A DNA stretch of 64,000 bases from Liopterus haemorrhoidalis. Its lineage: Eukaryota; Arthropoda; Insecta; Coleoptera; Dytiscidae. The stretch spans positions 35,417,668 to 35,481,667 of the forward strand of contig OZ020618.1 of NCBI GenBank assembly GCA_963971575.1, in the 5' to 3' direction. Below the pieces are notes generated by a model. The model was not told the DNA's origin and did not search any database. It was given only the letters and a program-made list of their open reading frames with translations. Numbering within the stretch: the stretch's first letter is position 1; each line of letters opens with the position of its first letter. The position numbers and the translations under genes were made by a program. This document shows positions 11,176-22,200 of this stretch, one piece after another.

Positions 11176-11725
11176 TGATAAACGCTTTCTAGCGTTTGTA
11201 ATAATATTAGTTGAAACACAGAGATTCAAACATAAAAGAATATTTATTTCAACGTCTATTTAAATCTGTCACATAGTACAGTGGTGCGCAAACCGTGGGT
11301 CCCGACCCCCAGAGGAAAAATTTTCGGGGTCGCCAAATTTGAAGATGTTTATATGACATTAAAAAATATAAGGCTTTTCTTCAATAAGTATCATGTACCA
11401 GTAAAATAGTGATATGAAATTTTATTCTTTATAAAAATAGAACTATATTTCTTTACGAAAACAATTGTCTGTATTAAACTCTCTTTAAACACTCTTTTAA
11501 AAACACCCTGTAAGTGCAAATCGCAGAAGGAATTTCACTTTAACTACGTTGACGATTAAAAAAACGTCTATTGCCTATCCAGGGGTCGCGACAAAATTTT
11601 ATACAAAATGAGAGGTCGGAAATGAAAATAGTTTGCGCAACACTGACATAGTACATGTCATCATATTATAGTTCTTAACGTAACATATTATAAAGAACGT
11701 TCAAGAACCTGATCTTAACATATAT
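11176..11725 (+). repeat. ~155-bp direct repeat, right copy, split by a hAT MITE
   Basis: 11,176-11,278 matches 9,402 onward. The match resumes after 11,653 with ATTATAGTT and ACATATTATAAAGAACGT. Removing the MITE and one target copy restores the colinear match. Confidence 0.6.
11279..11645. mobile_element. hAT-type MITE with perfect 8-bp duplication
   Basis: The ends are CAGTGGTGCGCAAAC and GTTTGCGCAACACTG. It is flanked on both sides by ACATAGTA (11,271-11,278 and 11,646-11,653). It is 367 bp with no coding reading. GGGGTCGC motifs sit near both ends. Confidence 0.9.
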
Positions 11726-11939
11726 ATTAAGGTAACATATTAATGAACAACAAATACTAAATAAATCACAGTTATAACTCTAGTTACTCTTTTATCTATT
11801 AAAGAGTAACTAGATAAGATTTAAATATAAAAAACATATCATCGCGCAACTTTTCTTACTTTTAATTTAGCATTAAGTTTATCATTAACTACCTGTAGTA
11901 CTCCTACTCCGTACGGTTTTTGTAATGAATATTTTGCTG

Positions 11940-12470
11940 TAACGTAAATAATAAGTGAGAATTTCAATTTCAAGTAGAACACAAAATCGTTTCTTAATTC
12001 CAAACTGCTCTTCTCTATACATTTTTATGTCAAGTAAATAATAAGTGAGATACTTTGATTATAGGTAGCTCTACCCATAGCTCCCCAAATATATATTTTA
12101 TTAAAAACTGCATTAAACAGAGAAGAATAGTTTCTTTTCCCATATTCATTTCCTGGCAAGTCATTCCTATAGGTAACACTCCCCCTTGCCCCCTAAATAA
12201 ACTTCGTATTAAAAACTGTGTTAAAGAAAAAAATGTTTCCTCATGTCTATTTTTGATGAAAAGTAAATGAGATATTTCAAGATTTTAGTTTTAGGACGTC
12301 CCCCATAACTCTTCAAATATTAATCTAATTGAAAAAATGCATTGAACAAAAAAGATTTTTTTTCTTACCATAAACAATTTTTGTTTAATATATTTTTCTG
12401 CCAATGATAAGGGAGATATTTTATGTTTTTTAATGAAAAGTTTTAACTCCGAAACACCCCCCTAGAATAA
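11940..12470. repeat. Satellite-like tandem block S1 (diverged ~130-150 bp units)
   Basis: Repeated blocks of the form AATAAGTGAGATA...TTTTAG, then a C-rich run (ACACTCCCCCTTGCCCCC, CGTCCCCCATAACTC, ACACCCCCCTAG), then ATTAAAAACTG.(A)TTAAA. The same unit recurs at about 59,460-59,930. Both arrays are followed by CCAAATTTCA-type sequence, so they belong to one dispersed repeat. Confidence 0.6.
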
Positions 12471-12746
12471 AAATTTTGAAATGCCTTAACCGTATTAGAT
12501 ACCTTCAATCTATTCTTTCATCGTACCAAATTTCATAAAAATATATCAAGCCGTTTTTGCGTGAATCTCGGACGGACAGACAAACAGACTAAAATTGATT
12601 TTGTTGATAATAAATATGTTATGTATCTATAATATAAAAATTCTTCTGTTTATTAGAAACAGATATTCTGAACGGTCGAAGGCTTTGTCCCATCCTTATG
12701 TGTTATATTATGGGTCTATTATAAACGAAGCTTTAGTGTCACATCA

Positions 12747-12780
12747 GCGAAATTTGAACCTACCAAGGTTCAAATTTCGC
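12747..12780. other. Perfect 15-bp hairpin
   Basis: GCGAAATTTGAACCT, loop ACCA, then its exact complement. No flanking repeat accounts for it. Confidence 0.85.
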
Positions 12781-12839
12781 GTTGAGTACTGTTTTTATGA
12801 ATTGATATACAGTATTCGTTTCGGATGAAGTAGAAATTT

Positions 12840-13212
12840 AATAGAAACGAGCCCACGTAGTTGCTATTAAGAATAGAGATTTGTTTTTTAACTTAATTAG
12901 CCGCTCTATTTGGTATGGCGCTTTTGTGTAGTTTTCACCTGCTTGTGGCAGTCCTGTCATGGAAGCTTGCAACCGACGAAACCAATATTTGGCAGTGCAG
13001 ATGATAAATTAAGAAGACATGAAAACTTAAGAACTGAAGATCAAATGCTATCTTTGAGACTGACAACATTCAAAAGGCTGCGACCGTAACTGTAAAAAAA
13101 GCATTACAGATGCCGATTTCCAGCCCTGCTTAAAAGAGTGGAAATCTCGCTGACGCAAATTTATCCCAGGAAAATTGCTCTGCATAGGATATTATTTATG
13201 GCAATTACCTGA
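12840..13212. other. No gene recognised
   Basis: A plus-strand frame stays open from about 12,960 to 13,088 (reading includes DDKLRRHENLRTEDQ), but I cannot match it to a family. Confidence 0.3.
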
Positions 13213-13855
13213 AAATACGATTTAAAAAATTGATGTTAAATGTGAATTTTCACATATTTCAGGGTTTTGTAGGTATATAATAAGTGTAAGAAGCCAACAT
13301 AATACTGGATGTCTATGTGAATATTTGTTCTATTAATCACATCAAAATCAACAGTTTTTTGATAATCACTTTTCTTTGTTACTTGACAAAAATCTCAGCG
13401 TTTTTCTGCATTTGCTTCGCATTCAAGTATTCATTCGATTAATAAGAAATATATTGATGAATGGTTTAATTTTTTTCAATTTCAGAAACGTATTTCTCAA
13501 TATTAACAATGTGTTATTTGTTTTATAAGTATTTTATTTTACAAATGATTTATTCCTCTTTGATACTATAAGAACAAATATCTAATGTAATTCGAAAAAT
13601 AGGTTGATTCACAGCGTATAATAAAATAACTGAACTTCATTTGGTATGCCACTCAAAATAAAAAATATATATATATATATTTATTTTTTTATTAAATACA
13701 TAATTGTTTATATTTATCTCGGGATGTGTTTTTTGAACTCTCAGTATTTTTCCTATATGTGGGTCAAAGAGTTGCATAAGCATGCCAAATTTCAACTTTC
13801 TATGTTAAGCCGTTTGCCTACAATTTCTACCTACAGACAGACAGACTGTTACCGC

Positions 13856-14924
13856 CGCTAGCACGCGCTGGGTGCAACACACCGTGCATTATCGCGCACC
13901 ATTAGTTTTTTCATGACGTTCACTATCGGTTGAGAACCGCAAATCATCTAAATTCTCTATATTTCACATACTTGCCCACGGAAAGCGCGAAAACCACGAG
14001 TTTAGGCGTGGCCTAACTCGCGCTCTGTTCCCACTACCTAAATTCATGCCCCTTCCTACTTTGACCTAGATTTTACCGAATAAATACAGCTCCAAAATCG
14101 TAGATCACCACCAGATTCGCTCTTAGCGCACTGGTCCTGCTATTCTCTGCAAGACATCATCTTCGGTCCTGCTATTCTCTGCAAGACAAAGCGATGCCCT
14201 GCTATTCTCTGCAAGACGTCTCTACGACACGTCGAGCTGCTATTCTCTGCAAGACGTCTCTACGCACGTATTCCTGTTAATATGACAGAATATCCGTCAC
14301 CACTTCGATGTCAGTCACCGATAACTTAGTCACCCGTCCAACGATAGGCACCGCAACATCCGAAGGCCGTGTGCGGGATCATACCAACTGGCACTATGCC
14401 CCCGTCGCGGACATCATCATCATCGAAGCCGACACCTGCCGCCATGGCAACGCCGCCGCCAGGAACGCTAAATACCGTTCCTCACATCCATTTTCCATCA
14501 CTCTTACATCCCCTCAACTCCGATGCCTTTCTCGCCTCTCGAGAAAGCGTCGCGCAATTTTCACTACTTATTTTGTATCATATGTTTTGTTATTTAGTTT
14601 TATCTATTTTCATTTCTATATGTACATGTTTGTTATTTCGTTATCGCTATCAAATCTATTCTATTTTCGTTACAATAAACCACTAAAAATCATACAATGT
14701 ATTCTCAATCATTATCATCATCGACCATGCACCATTCTATTTCAGAGCGCTTAGTGAAACGTGGTTCTTTAAACCAAATCGACATTGGGAACCCCTGGAC
14801 TAAGCTAGCTAGGGTAAAGTGCGCACGGATGAGATCAGGGAAGATTGCACTACCTTCTACCCTATCTCATGGCGGTTGTGACCTGAAGATCGTCTCCGAG
14901 GGTCCTCCCCGTGACAAGACAAAC
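13856..14924 (+). mobile_element. LTR-like GC-richer insertion in family A
   Basis: The insert starts TGTTACCGCCGC and ends GACAAACACA, so it has TG...CA ends. It has AATAAA-type signals near 14,077 and 14,667 and lacks protein similarity. It interrupts family A at its CAGA tract, which gives independent evidence for insertion. I infer a solo LTR, but no matching second LTR and no clean 4-6 bp duplication is visible. A non-LTR or other insert remains possible. Confidence 0.35.
14136..14262 (+). repeat. Four-copy tandem repeat in the LTR-like insert
   Basis: CTGCTATTCTCTGCAAGAC recurs at about 14,137, 14,168, 14,199 and 14,237, with spacings of 31, 31 and 38 bp. Variable spacers lie between the 19-bp cores. 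Such arrays in LTRs are often enhancer-like. Confidence 0.85.
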
Positions 14925-14989
14925 ACATGAGTGACGTTAAAGGGATTTTTGGTGGCCATACCTACAAAACCCTACACTAGTATATTTAC

Positions 14990-15309
14990 CAGCAGTGGGC
15001 AAACTTTTTTAAGGGGGCCAGTTTGCGCAAATAGTGTGACTAAAAGGGCCGCACTAAAAAAAAAAAAAAAAACAATAAATAATAATAATAATTGCTCTAG
15101 CTATTATAAAGTAGTACCATTGAGTTGCTAAAATCTAATACTCATAAACAGATCAACTGTTTCGCCGAAATCAACGATAGTATAATAAAGTCACTTGAGC
15201 ACATTGCGCAGAATGCTTTTTTATTGTCCACAGTAAAGATAAGTTTTTAATAATATAATAATTCATGGAGGACCGCAAGAGCCCGCGGGCCGCTCTTTGC
15301 TCACCGCTG
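14990..15309. mobile_element. hAT-type MITE family M, copy M1
   Basis: The ends are CAGCAGTGGGCAAAC and CTTTGCTCACCGCTG. Flanks are ATATTTAC and GTCTTTAC, matching 6 of 8. Length 320 bp, with an internal poly-A run. Related copies are at 37,910-38,214 and, on the other strand, 46,047-52,202. Confidence 0.8.
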
Positions 15310-15317
15310 GTCTTTAC

Positions 15318-16165
15318 TGTACTAACAATATCCTATTTGATGTACTTGCACTAACAAAAATAATCAAAATATTTATTTGACCGTGTGCATTAGACTTTAA
15401 TAATCTATATAAATAAAATATAAAATAATACTAAAGTAGATCTTTTATGAACATATTTTAATTTATGTATAAAACCTCAATATATTTAAAACATTACAAC
15501 ATTTCGTAAGATGGCACGAAATATAAAAGTTGTACGCCTTGTTTTGTCTCCTAAACATTTGGTAGTATCACTGTTACCTACATGTTTATATTAGAATATC
15601 CTATTAGTTCTAGGGTAAGTACACAAGCTGCGCTTCTATGCACTCGAGACCTTGTACATGCAGATGGCTAAGTATATTTAATTGCGGCTTAAGCACCTTA
15701 CAAACACATACAGGTCATGTTTACTTAGATGCCAAGCACCGAACATAATTTGTCTGTTTGCGCGTGCGTGTGTATACAATCTTGTACCTTTAAAGTCCCC
15801 TCATGCAGAAGATACATATACGAATTTGCGTTCAAAATAAAGAGACTTTGGTAACGATTCTATTCCTTAGAGGAATAAGAATATATGGAACATACACAGA
15901 AAATCTTAGAGTAAACCATGAATCCGTAAACTTGAAGATATTTTGACTTTGTTGGTTTACGTGGATTTGATATTAAATTTAATATCGTGGTAGACCTTCC
16001 TTCATAGAGAGTGAGTTTTGTGATTTTATATTTCCAAGTATGAGTCAGAGTATGAATTTTATTACTTTCAAATACAAGAATGATTAAATAATATTGAAAA
16101 AACGTAAAAGTATTGTATTATTTACGTAATAAATTAATTAAAATTGTGTTTCAGTCCAAAAATAA
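15318..16165. other. No gene recognised
   Basis: AT-rich spacer. A short block at about 16,170-16,215 (TTCCCAGCCAAGTGCC) resembles the right terminus of the palindromic element at 22,880-22,911 and may be the end of a related copy. Confidence 0.4.
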
Positions 16166-17144
16166 GAGATATACAGGATTTCCCAGCCAAGTGCCTATTT
16201 TTGCACCTCACACAGCCCATCTTTATAATTTGAATATAATTTATAAGTAAGGATAAATAAAACAATAAATAATAGTATTTTAAACGTTGTTATAGATTAC
16301 AATCATCTGATGGTCAACCATCTTGCTGACGTCTGTTCTGAAGTTTTACAATTGACACTCAGTATATCTGTGTTTTTAAATTAAATTTACTATTTTTCTA
16401 ACGATGAAACTGTATAACCAGCGTTGCCAGGTTGGGCGATTTATCGCAAATTGGGCGACCGAAAAAGGCAAATTGCGCCTCGTTTTCGACAAATTGCGAT
16501 AGCGCCGAATTGGGCGTCTACGTTTTCAAAAAGAAGCTTTTTTGGGCGTTTTGTGTTTCGTAATCTTATAATTCTTATAATCCTACACGTCATAATTTTC
16601 ACAATAAAAGTCGCTTATTGTATTTCGGTTTAATATTAATTTATAACTTATATATTCTAATTAGAATTATTTTGTTGTGTTTTGAATAGTTTATGCACAC
16701 TGTATATTGTGTGTAATCTCTATACCGTACTTTTTTTGTAATTATAATTAAGGGAAAATAATTGTGTTGTAAGTGTTTTATAGATTTAGTATATTTAATT
16801 TTATTACACGTTTCTAAGAGGGAAACTTTATTTATTTGTTGTGTATTTGGGTGATATAGGTTGTTCTAAATTTTTATGCCCAATTACAGTACCGTCGATT
16901 TAAATTTCGACATAAATTTTACTAATACTTGGGCTCCAAAACTTCGTCCCTCACCCGCGAAAATTTTGTCATAAATTTATCCTGACAACAAATTATGAAA
17001 TAACCCTAGCAACCTCAGTCTTTGAATGAACACTATACATGTAGTTTGCGTATAAACTTTTGGAACAGCCGTTTCTTAGGACGACTGGACTCTACCTAAA
17101 AAGTACGCATGTATTATATTTTATTCAATAAATATTTATTTATA

Positions 17145-17300
17145 TAAAGTTTGTTTCAACACCATTCAGAATCGGAACAGAACGTTCCGCGCTTGCGTAC
17201 TTACAAAATAGCGCTTCAATAGATTTCAACGTTTTTTTTGTAAGCACGCAAGCGCGGAACGTTCCGTTCCGTTTCTGAACTGTTTTGAAACAAACCTATA
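17145..17300. mobile_element. Palindromic TA-flanked MITE
   Basis: Two ~55-bp arms are inverted copies, with GTTTGTTTCAA at each tip and GAACGTTCCGCGCTTGCGT inside. Flanks are TATA. A Tc1/mariner-type MITE is likely. Confidence 0.75.
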
Positions 17301-17364
17301 AAAACTGTGGCGCCCGTAGGCTTGATTTAATTGAGCGCCCCTAGCCAGGGCGTAACTAGCTTTT

Positions 17365-17535
17365 TTCGAGCATGTCAAATGAAGACCTAAAAAAAAGGGT
17401 CTTCTCTTCTAAATTTCAAATGAAGACCTAAAAAAAAGGTCATCACTACTAAATTTGAAGTGAAGACCTAAGAAAAAAAAAGGTCCTCACTTCTAAATTT
17501 CAAGTGAAAACCTAAAAAAAAGGTCCTCTCTTCTA
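17365..17535. repeat. 41-bp minisatellite (copy in the hAT at 16.4 kb)
   Basis: Four units of the form GAAGACCTAAAAAAAAGGTC plus a CTTCTAAATTTCAA stretch, at about 17,381, 17,422, 17,462 and 17,506. The same unit occurs on the opposite strand at about 23,745-23,900. Confidence 0.8.
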
Positions 17536-18283
17536 AAATTACATTTCACTAAATTACTTTTACATTCATTTGGCATTTGGCGCCCTTTTGAGTCTCACGT
17601 CAACGCCTCCCTCGCAGCGGCGTCCGCATGCCCGCTTCCGCCGGCCCTGATGACGTGTCTTTATTTCGGCGCTTTGGGCGACATCTACTAACAAATTTGG
17701 CGATTATAGAACAGCTTAACCTGGCAACCCTGTGTATAACTATACAAGGTGTTTTTTTGAAACGCCGCACCTCAAATAACTCCTTTATGTTAAAAGGTAC
17801 GAAAAATTCTTCTGAAGAAAAGTTAAACTAGGCAAAAGGGCCCACTTAAGGACTATAATAAGAATTCTACATCACTTCCGGTTTCATCGGAAATTGTTTC
17901 AACTTTTTATCTAGCATAGGTAATCGGTACTTTAATTCTTTTTCTTGACAGTAGATTAAATCAGCTTTACAAGTATATCAAAATGTCATACTTTAATTTT
18001 AACCATTTCAAAATGGCGGCCATTTATTTACAAAATAATAAATAACATAAAAATCGTAGAAACTAAATTATAAAAAGATATAACATTATATAGCTAGGAA
18101 AAACAATAAAATAAAATATGACTAAAGTTAGTAGGTAATAAACTAAGAAAAATTTACAAATATTCAATATGACCGTTGTTGATATCCACAAATTTTCTCA
18201 TTCGTAATAAAACTCTTCCATTACATTAAGAACAATATATTCTTGAAGTTCCCTGATGGCTGTTCTTACCTTATGTCTTCTAA

Positions 18284-18420
18284 CCCAATGTTTCCCAACC
18301 GGGGGGGGGGGGTGCGAAGTCATATAAGATCGAATCATGAAATTATAATAGAAAAAACGCTCAATTTTGCAAGATATGTTCATAAATATATGACATTTAT
18401 ATTCTTTAAAATATACCTTT
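18284..18420. repeat. hAT-like end with G-run
   Basis: AATGTTTCCCAACC precedes a run of G. The downstream block AAACGCTCAATTTTGCAAG is shared with 5,401 onward. The other end was not found. Confidence 0.4.
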
Positions 18421-18984
18421 TAAACATAAATAAAATAAATTATGCATATTTTGACAACAAATTAAAACGGTTCGCGTTGGCTGTACTTCAAGTACTTTTA
18501 AGTAGGTACAACTTCGAGCTACTGTTAACTAAAGGGTAAGAATGCGAAAGTGTTTCCATTTTGAACACTTTCGCAAGCAACTTTGAACAATTGTAAATAA
18601 AAGTACTTGCAAGCCATTAGGTAACCGTAACAGATATTAAAAACATGTTTATGTCAAAGTTGTTTCTTTTCAAAAGCTATTACGCTAGTTTCCGTGTTTT
18701 GCACTTATAATTATTTACCGCAACGTAGTACAAAATGGAGTTCGCGCCATTTTGGTTTTTGTTTTTCATATTTTGTTTTCATTTTTAGTTTTCTAGTTAT
18801 TTCATTTTGCTTTTACATTTTCTTCATTACAAATATTCTTTTATTGTCAACTGACAATAACTGAAGCGCCTCTAGTGAGATTTTGAGAAACTGACAGGTG
18901 GAGGATGGTCGAGTTTGTATACTGTTGTTTTCATAGCGAGTTTTTAAAAATGTCTTCATAATTATGATATTTATTTAATAAGTG

Positions 18985-19136
18985 TAGTCTGTCAACTTTA
19001 TTGACCACTGCTTTTTTGGCTTTCCGATCCCCTCGGCATTCCTCTCAAATATTTACAAAATATTTTTTTTCGATGAATTGATCATTCGATGAATTGATCA
19101 TTCGATGAATTGATTTTCGATGAACTCGTCGGTTAC
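18985..19136 (-). mobile_element. Solo arm of the F-type foldback element
   Basis: It matches the right arm of F1 (843-1003) almost base for base, from TAGTCTGTCAACTTT to the terminus GAACTCGTCGGTTAC. No opposite arm is nearby. It lies in the left arm of the palindromic element and is missing from the right arm. Confidence 0.75.
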
Positions 19137-19214
19137 CGTCAAAAATATCATATCTGCGTCAGCCATGATGTACAAATGTCGATTTTGTTATATTTCAATG
19201 TGTAACCATATTTT

Positions 19215-19253
19215 TAGACTGAGGATGATTGGATACCCAATCGAAACGTCTCT
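19215..19253 (+). ncRNA. Hammerhead-ribozyme-like motif
   Basis: In order: AGA (19,216-19,218), CTGAGGA (19,219-19,225), one extra T, stem GATTGG/CCAATC with loop ATAC (19,227-19,242), GAA, a two-base stem AC/GT, C (19,250), then TCT, which can pair with AGA. This follows the type I hammerhead order CUGANGA - stem II - GAAA - short stem III - UH. Minimal hammerheads with very short stem III are known from Penelope-like retroelements. The extra T between the core and stem II departs from the consensus, and stem I is only 3-4 pairs. It may be a decayed or inactive copy. Confidence 0.4.
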
Positions 19254-22200
19254 GTAACATTTTACAATAAAATTATGACGATTATTAAATAAGAATTTTA
19301 TTCAATAACCTATATAAATTTCGTCAAGAACATTCTTTCGATTATATTTATATATAGTCTAGTGCCTACGCACCATATTTTACGTTGATACTGCACTTAA
19401 TGATAATGGAATGCTATTTGGCACACGTGTTCCTTATAAAAATTAAATCATTTTGACCCGCAGCACCTATTTGTGAATCGAGGCAAATTCAAGATGGCGG
19501 CGAAACTAACGCGCCAATTACGATGACGATAACTAATTCTTATGATAAAGCAAAATAGCTCAATACATATTTGTACAATGGACCTTTAGCTACAATTTGC
19601 CGCATCGTACGCGAATTTCCGTTACTTAGTTTACAAGATACCGTCCATACTTCATTCTCAGACGCAAAAAAGTGATTTCCGAAATGGCTACCGAATTTCG
19701 TATGATATGGCTCGTTTTCTATTAATTTAATGCCGTAGATTACGAATCTGTTATCAAATTGGCGAAAATTTAAAATTTTGATAGATTTTTTTCCCAAATT
19801 CGAGACATGACGATATTCTCTATCACTGCAAATCTGCGTATATTAATATTTTGTTTCAATTCTTCCTAAATCTGTAGGGCATATCCTTGGCTACAAGAAT
19901 ATGTGCGGAATTTTTCTCTGCGGGGCGCCAAAATTAAGGTAGCGGCCGAAATGTGTAAAATCTCAACTTCGTATTATTTTGACACTCTTTATATCGTTTT
20001 CGACTAAATTGGACCTGTAAATTACAAAAATGAAATAAAAAATGGCATATTACTTGTTATTATTCGGGTTTTGCCCGAAATGAAATTAAAAAAATTACAT
20101 ATACGGTCGGAACGGCTGTAAATTATGACATTTAAGTAAGATACTCCATGCATATACGGAATGCATCAATTTGTTTAAATTTGTTCGCAGCACCTGGTCT
20201 CAAATGAAGCCGCTTTCTAAATAACGCTCGAAAATCGAATTTTGCTAATTACATCAAATTTGTTGAGTTGTATATCCATTTCGGGTATATTGAAGTCGCA
20301 GATTTCGAAAATGAAGTTAATTTAAAGATTTGCTACACATAAGATTTTATTTTGCCCGAAAAAAATAATTACATGTATTCTTTACATAGCAATGAGATTC
20401 ATATTACACGGCAGTGAAGTGTCTCTCCATCCAAAAGAGTAGTAAATAGCAGTTCTGACAAAATAATTTAGATTACTACACACTTAATATGATTCTAATG
20501 GTGGCCGAAAACTATTCTTTCGAAAATGGTTAAAATATTCTCAGATATTTTTACCAGTTATCAGGACAACATTTTAATGTATTGATATATCCTCTATATG
20601 TGCCAATAATACTGACTTCCTCTACTACTTAATTCTATACAAAATGAAGATATTCGATGAATTCTTATTCAACACTAGTCTGAATCGAAGTCGAAACCTG
20701 GTGTGAAACATTATTTTGCATAATTAATTGAAGAAACATTTTAAATAAACTTTAATTTAAGAAATAATAAGTAATTTTTAATTATTAGGGAACGGACGTA
20801 ATTACCCCTGAACTTGACTTGGCGTTTTCATAGGCGTAGTTTTTAAAAATATAATTTTGAAATAATTTACCTCTTTAAAAATTTAAAATAAACCAAAATT
20901 AAAATTAATAATGGCAATAATCAGTACAATTGATGGCATGAATGAACATACTCTATCTCACTAGAATTTTATCTTTACATAGGCCCACCCAATTAGTGAG
21001 GCTTTCGACTTTGATTTGTGAACAAAATAAATTATTTTGTAAGGTAGGACTGGAAGTCAGTATTATTAGCAAACATAAAGGAACTATCAACACATTAAAA
21101 TGTTGTCCTAATAACTGGTAAAAATATTAGAGAATATTTTAACCATTTTCGAAAGAATAGTTTTCGGCCACCATTAGAATCGTATTAAGTGTGTAGTAAT
21201 CTATATTATTTTGTCAGAACTGCTATATACTACTCTTTTGGATGGAGAGACACTTCACTGTCGTGTAATGAATCTCACTGCTATGTAAATAATACATGTT
21301 TTTTTTTTTTCGGGTAAAATACAATCTTATGTGTAGCAAATCTTTAAATTAACACAATTTTCGAAATCTACGAGTTCAATATACCCGAAATTGATATACA
21401 ACTCAATAAATTTGATGTAAATAGCAAAATTCGATTTCGAGCGTTATTTAGAAAGCGGCTTCATTTGAGACCAGGTGCTGCGAACAAACCCAAGCAAATT
21501 GATGCATTCCGTATATACATGGAGTATCTTACTTAAATGTCATAATTTACAGCCGTTCCGGCCGTATATGTAATTTTTTTAATTTCATTTCGGGCAAAAC
21601 CCGAATAATAACAAGTCATATGCCATTTTTTATTTCATTTTTGTAATTTACAGGTCCGATTTGGTCGAAAACGATATAAAGAGTGTCAAAATAATACGAA
21701 GTTGAGACTTTACAGATTTCGGCCGCTACCTTAATTTTGGCGCCCCGCAGAGAAAAATTCCGCACATATTCTTGTAGCCAAGGATATGCCCTACAGATTT
21801 AAGAAGAATTGAAACAAAATATTAATATACGCAGATTTGCAGTGATGGAGAATATCATCATGTCTCGAATTTGGGAAAAAAATCTATCAAAATTTTAAAG
21901 TTTCGCCATTTTGATAACAGATTCGTAATCTACGGCATTAAATTAATAGAAAACGAGCCATATCATACGAAATTCGTTAGCCATTTCGGAAATCACTTTT
22001 TTGCGTCTGAGAATGAAGTATGGACGGTATCTTGTAAACTAAGTGACGGAAATTCGCGTACGACGCGGCAAATTGTAGCTAAAGGTCCATTGTACAAATA
22101 TGTATTTAGCTATTTTGCTGCATCATAAGAATCAGTTATCGTTATCGTAATTGGCGCGCTAGGTTCGCCGCCATCTTGAATTTGCCTCGATTCACAAATA

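Larger units (their letters stand above)
13213..14976 (+). mobile_element. Family A copy A5, internally deleted and interrupted
   Basis: The head matches at 13,213-13,285 (TGAATTTTCACATATTTC). The tail matches at about 13,640-13,855, ending in CAGACAGACAGAC. The terminal block GGCCATACCTACAAAACCCT lies at 14,955-14,974. A GC-richer segment of about 1.07 kb is inserted between the CAGA tract and the terminal block. Confidence 0.6.
16419..17732. mobile_element. hAT element with perfect 8-bp duplication
   Basis: The ends are CAGCGTTGCCAGGTT and AACCTGGCAACCCTG. TGTATAAC flanks both sides (16,411-16,418 and 17,733-17,740). The 1.3-kb interior has no transposase reading. It contains repeated TTGGGCGA/AATTGCG motifs near the left end, a nested palindromic MITE and a 41-bp minisatellite. 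Confidence 0.9.

Noticed and set aside
14308..14930. Plus-strand ORFs of 148, 105 and 77 codons
   Set aside because: They overlap in different frames within the LTR-like insert and show no family motifs. The GC-richer composition alone explains their length.
19540..22128. An 85-codon ORF present in both palindrome arms (minus at 19,540-19,797, plus at 21,871-22,128)
   Set aside because: It looked like a conserved small gene, but all eight nucleotide differences I counted between the copies change the amino acid. That is the opposite of purifying selection. The ORF is a by-product of the duplicated arms.
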